Both the position numbers and the translations under genes were made by a program. The notes beneath the pieces are model-generated. The model did no database searches. It was not told the origin of the DNA and was given only the letters and a program-made list of their open reading frames with translations. DNA of 64,000 nucleotides from Camarhynchus parvulus (taxonomy: Eukaryota > Chordata > Aves > Passeriformes > Thraupidae). Each line of letters starts with the position of its first letter. Position 1 is the stretch's first letter. The stretch is from contig NC_044573.1 of the NCBI RefSeq assembly GCF_901933205.1, forward strand, positions 59,832,493 through 59,896,492, in the 5' to 3' direction. Positions 54,201-60,200 of the stretch are shown piece by piece.

Positions 54201-57200
54201 TAATTTTAAGATGTGACTTCATATTAAGGACTTCAGGAGAAATTCTTTTGTCATTTGATGCAATTTCGGTCTCCTGTAAAGCCAAGAATAAGATATTCAA
54301 ATGTTTTTTTAGAAGCCCCAGAGGAAGGTGCTCTCACTCTAGACAGGATAATGAAGCAGTCTGTGGAAAAGAATATAAACTCCTTGTGTACACTGAAATC
54401 CTTCACTTTAGTAGCATCTTGTGAATACCAGGAATCAGAGGGCCTGTACTCCCTGTAATGCAGTACTTCCAGCAAGTGGCCTAATAAAACTTAACCTGGA
54501 GAATAACTGGAGTTATGAACATTGCCACATTGTGAAATTCAGTATTGTCTTCTCACCAGCAACACTAAACTTTCCTTCCTCTTTGTAGCTAAATTGCTGG
54601 CACTGGTCAAAATATACTCCGAATTATTTCCTCAAGAGCAACAGATCTTTATCTTGTAGTTTTTATGTGGACAATTAGTGCTGCTAGCATTGCTGTAGAT
54701 CCAGCTATCTGGAAAGGCCTACCTGTGTAGGATTATCTATTTACCTATATATAAATATATATGTGTGTGTGTGTTTAAGACTGTGTATATACTTGTGTGT
54801 ATCATGCCCACTGTAACTGATGCACACTTTGTACAGTCGAGCAGATTTCACTGCAGTAGGACGTTGATTCTGTGCACACACCAATGTGTTTGTCCCCTTT
54901 AGTTAGGGCTGAAGCACATCCCTCTTTGTGCCTTACAGTGATTCTCTGTTTATAAGAATACAAAAGGTGTGTATTTTTTCATATTGGCTAAGCTGGGAGC
55001 ACAGATCAGCTGTGAGATAATGTGGTGGCAGAGAATTTTTATTAAATTTTAAATAAAAGCCCAAATATATACAGCTAGGGAAATAATGTCAATAGAAGAC
55101 TCATTTTTGGGTGCAAGGGACCAGTCTAGAGTATTCCTTCCTGGTACACTACAATGTCTGTTCAAGTCAGATGTTCTTATTTTCATTTTATCTGTTGTCA
55201 TTCAAACCTTTTCAATATTAACTGGTTTTTTAGGTTTTGAGCTTCATGCTGCTCTTAAATATTGGTTTGTTCTGAAAATGTTGTCTAGATATAAGGATTC
55301 TGTAGTATCCTTATGCTTTTATTTTCCACTCTTTGTTACTAATATGGTACTCAAACCAACTTATATTGCTGTTTTAGGGATATCAGAGACCAAGTCACTA
55401 CATTGCAACCCAAGGTAAGGATCTGCCAGCTTTAATCAAATCAAACAATTGTTCTCTGTAGAGTTCCACAGTGTTTTGGTAAAAAAGAAGTAGAAGAAAG
55501 TAAAGCATACCCAGTATTATGAGTTGTCATCTTGTGTTATGGTAAATTAACATAGTATGTTTGGGTGGAATGTGAATAAATTCAAAAATTGCACTAATGT
55601 ATCATGTTAATTAGCTATTGAGCAAATCTGTCAGTGATAAATTCAGCTGATAAAGTCAGAACCTACTACCATGATTTCCAATTATGAAGATGAATAGGGA
55701 AAAGAGACATGAGCAGAGAACAGTTTCAACCTGCCTTGAGGCATTTTTCCTTCCATATTATGTTTTATTTTGCTGTCTACAACTTGGTCCAGGATGCAGT
55801 GAAGATAGTAATGATAAATTAAACTCTTTCAGAAAATCTGGGTAAAGTAATGCCAGAGGATACAGACTCTTCGTACAAAGGAGTATGGCAAATCTTTATC
55901 ATATAACACCCTACTAATAAAAAGAATTGCTAGAGAAAAAAAAAATTCATATTTTTTGGTTTGTTTTTCTGATAGAACACCTCACAATGAGTAAAACCAA
56001 ATAGATTAATCTAAGATTGCACTGAAATATCAGAGGCTATGATTTAAAGTAAAAATAATTAGATTTAGTTGTGCCATTATTTGATCTGTCAGCATAATCA
56101 GATAGCTGCCTGGAAATATCCTATTATTTGTCCCTCAGTTGATTCTAGGTGCACACAAGAAAGTCAAAGTAAAAACTTATTTTAAAGCAGGATGCTTAGA
56201 GTTCTGACCACATTTGGTTTTTATTTTTGTGTAAGTGCTGCCTAAATAGGTCTCTACATGGCATTAAGTCTACATTTGTATTTTACTTCTGTTTTACTAT
56301 GAAAATCATTGCACCTAATAGTGTGTAAAGGAGAGAAAAATTTATTGCTGCTTTTGTGTGCAGCCTTTGATCTAGCATATGAAAGAATGTGTTTTGAGTC
56401 TTCAAATGTGGTACTTAAGGTTAGTGGTGTGCTTGGCAACGTTAGGTTTATAGTTGGACTTGATGATGTTAAAGGTCTTTTCCAGATAATTCTGTGATTC
56501 TATGTCTGTTGTATACAGTAATATGTACAGCATTGCTGGATGGTGGTAAAGGAGCTGTTTTGGAGACTATTTTAACAGGGTAAATGCCTCTGTCACTCAA
56601 CTGAACATGTCTCTGCAGCAGAGCAAGAAGCAAAACTTAAACATGTGCTTCTCATTGCCTCACAGAAAAGTACTTAAGTTGGTTTAAATACACTTCAGGG
56701 GGAAGTGTCTGGCTCAGTGCCTTGTTGTGCATCCGTGCTTGCCAGGAAGTGGATAGCAAGTGCAGAGTATCTGTACCGGCACGCTCCTGCCTGATACTTC
56801 ACTCTGGCATGGGCATCTCCTTGGTGAGCACCTGAAGAAACTCATTCTCAACACAATATATTTAACAAATGTAAAAAAAAACTAGAGGTGTAACTATAGA
56901 TGAAGTCACACATTGCTGTGTCCTTGTAGTTCTCAAGAAACTTCTGTCATTTTGCTACATGAAACACCTGTCATTATTTCCTTTCAAGTGGTAATTCAGT
57001 TAAATTGAGAATATCCAGCACTGGTTAGAAGTAACAGTATAATCTGGAAATCAGCGCAATGGCAGGATGATGTGGTTTCACAAAATTTTCTTCTCTGAGC
57101 AAATGTGCTCACATGCATCAGCTCTGAAACACACTGGATTTTATTCTTAGCATTCACTTTGACTGTTATTTTTTTACAGAATATTACCTGAATTTTTTTC

Positions 57201-60200
57201 TTACAGGTCCAGTTCATGAGACTGTTTATGACTTTTGGAGAATGATATGGCAGGAGCAGTCAGCTTGTGTTGTGATGGTCACAAATTTAGTTGAAGTTGG
57301 AAGAGTAAGTTTTTGGATTTGTTTTTCTTTTAATGCTGCAAGTGTAAAGAAAAAAACTGCTGACAAGGCATACTATGGGCAGAATGTAAAGGGTCTGGAG
57401 AAGGGCAGCTGTGCATCCTGAGGGGCCAAGGGGAAGGAGTCCTGGCAATGTTGCAGTTATGATATTGTCTAAAAGCAACTTCTAAAAACTGATGCTGTGT
57501 TGCTTTCATGCGTAGTGGAAAATTGTCTGAATCCAAAATTTATATTTCAGCATAATTGATTTGTATAGTGTCACTCAAATGAGAAGAGTAGTAGAGGAAA
57601 TGTGCTCCTATATCAGTGGCTAGAAACCAGCAAATTATTTACAGTTTAGCAGTAATACAGGCCTCAGGGAAGTCTATAAGGTATCTGGGATTACTTGCAA
57701 CAGTTTGATTATGGGTACAAAATGCATCACAATTTATCATAAGTGGAAATATATTCCACAGCTCAGCACTAAAGAAAATACAAATGCTCATTTAGAACTG
57801 AATTTGGCACCTGAATGCAGCTGTGTAAAGCAGTGGAAACTCCTTGTAGCTAATGCTTAACTTGACATAACAGCCACTAGCCATGACAAGCCACATGAAT
57901 GCACAGTCATTTTGGAAATAAATGTGATGTAATGCAGTACATGCAGTACAGTATCCTCAAGCTTTTCTTTTCCCTTGGTGTAAAATCGTACCCATTTTTT
58001 ATTTAGGTCAAGTGTTACAAGTACTGGCCTGACGACACTGAAGTTTATGGGGACTTCAAAGTGACTTGCGTAGAGGTGGAGCCCCTCGCGGAATACGTCG
58101 TCAGGACCTTCACTCTGGGAAGGGTGAGCGCATTTTGAAAGGGCTTAGCGAAATACTGTTTCCTGGTAGCAAGGAGGATGAAAGAGGCTATGCTGATGTT
58201 TCTGTGGAATACCAAATCCTTCTGGCTTCTTAGCTGGGCCACAATATAGGCAGCCTTACCTTACCATGGGAGTTGTGCATTGCATCAGCGCTGCCCAGGC
58301 ATGCATCTCACTGTGGGATTTTGAATTTCCCCAGAAATGTCAGCTGCTGCCATTCTCCTCTGAAAGTCACCTCTTCTCCACAGTCACACTTCTGAGCTAA
58401 ACTCAAGTACCAGATTATGAGTCATGCCTGCTGTTCATCCCTTAGCCCTCTGTTCTGACCGCTGCTGAGTCAATCTCAATCAAAGGACAAATTCTGTGAA
58501 TACTTTCTGCGATACAGTTGTGGTCTTATGCTAAATCATATTTGCCTTTAAATGTAGCAGGCCCTTGCCCTAGTTAGCAAAACTTCTGAAAATCAATGTG
58601 AAATGCATCAAAGTCTATTAAAAAAGAAATCTTCACTGCAGCAAAACTAGCATACCTAATATCTAAAGTAAAAATTACAAACTTCAAAATTAAAATAACC
58701 CAATGACATCTCTAATCTTCCTATCAATTGTTGCTTTAAATAATTGATGAAATTATGAAAACTGCATGTAGATTCTACCAATATGTGTGATAATTATTTG
58801 AGCCAGATAATATCTAGTCCATGAAATACTTTGAATTTCATAACCTTTTTTTTTGCCTTTTACAGAGGGGCTACAATGAAATCCGTGAAGTTAAACAGTT
58901 TCATTTCACTGGCTGGCCAGATCATGGAGTTCCTTACAATGCCACAGGACTACTTTCCTTTATACGAAGAGTCAAATTATCTAACCCTCCTAGTGCAGGG
59001 CCTATTGTTGTCCATTGCAGGTATGTGCCAAAGGCGTAGATTTGTATTTTTCACAACTGTTTATATGGTTATTTACAGCAGTCTCTTCTGAAGCATCCAT
59101 CATTTTGAAGTGCTCTGTTTTCATTCTTCCCTTTTTGAATTGCCTAATTCACACTGCAGTAGGACTTGGCTGTCTACAGCAATGTTCGAAAATAACCAGA
59201 TTCTTTTCTTAAATAGAATATTCTGAGATTTTCTTTTTCCCACAACAGCTGCACCAGATAAATCACAATACTTCAGGCAATCATTTTAGGTAGCCTTCAA
59301 CAATTTTGTGATAGCATTTGAGAATGAGTGCAGATACATCTGCTTTGATAGCTTGGTGTTGCATATAATTTCTGAACAGATTATTAATTTAAAGCAAAGT
59401 AAGGGAGTAGATGAAGAAAGATGGAATGAGGTTAGTGGCAACAAATACAGAAGGTTTCTCCTGTGCAGATTTTGCAAGGTTATGTTGTTGGGACACCATC
59501 CTTTGACAAATAGAATTTGCTTTCTACACGTTTGATTTACCTAAGTATTTTAGTCAAATGTTTAATTACATTTTGTAGATAAAGTTACTCAGCCTTTTTA
59601 CAGATTACAATAATTCACTGTGCAAAAATAGTCCATAGCTTTATGTAAAGCCAAAATAAATCACAAGTGAATCTTCTGGATATTGTTTAATGTGCTGTCT
59701 GAACAAGCTTGGAACTTGCCTGGTAAAACATACATTTGAGTTTCTTATGGTAATAGATTGTTTAAAAATCATTCTTAGTCTTATTAAAGAAAAACAATAA
59801 TATTATGAAGTGCATAAGTTTAATCAATCTTTAGATTTCAGTTAAACTAACTTTTTAAATTTAATTCTTGATCTGGGTGATAAAAGGAATAAACTTTTTT
59901 TTGCTGTTACTTAGTGAATCAAATGTGATAGAAAAAATTTGTCTTGAACACATCAAAAGATTTAAAGGACATTATGATGAGAAGGAGAGAAGATAGAAAT
60001 TAGATAGTGGTTGTGATAAAACACAGAATGATTTTATAATAATTTTCTCAATAATGATTATGAAGTTTGTGGATGTTTTTCTGGGGCTATTCTTAACAGT
60101 ATTTACTGATTCTTTTCAGTGCTGGTGCTGGACGGACAGGCTGTTATATTGTGATTGATATCATGTTGGATATGGCAGAAAGAGAAGGGGTTGTAGATAT

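Larger units (their letters stand above)
52764..55377 (+). other. PTPRK: PTPRK intron containing the 18-nt microexon
   Basis: The intron lies between GTGAGT and GTTTTAG. The optional exon is only 192 bases after the upstream constitutive exon. TTTG, CA/TA and TA/TG microsatellites lie at 53424, 53511 and 54746. The rest is unique AT-rich sequence. Confidence 0.9.
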
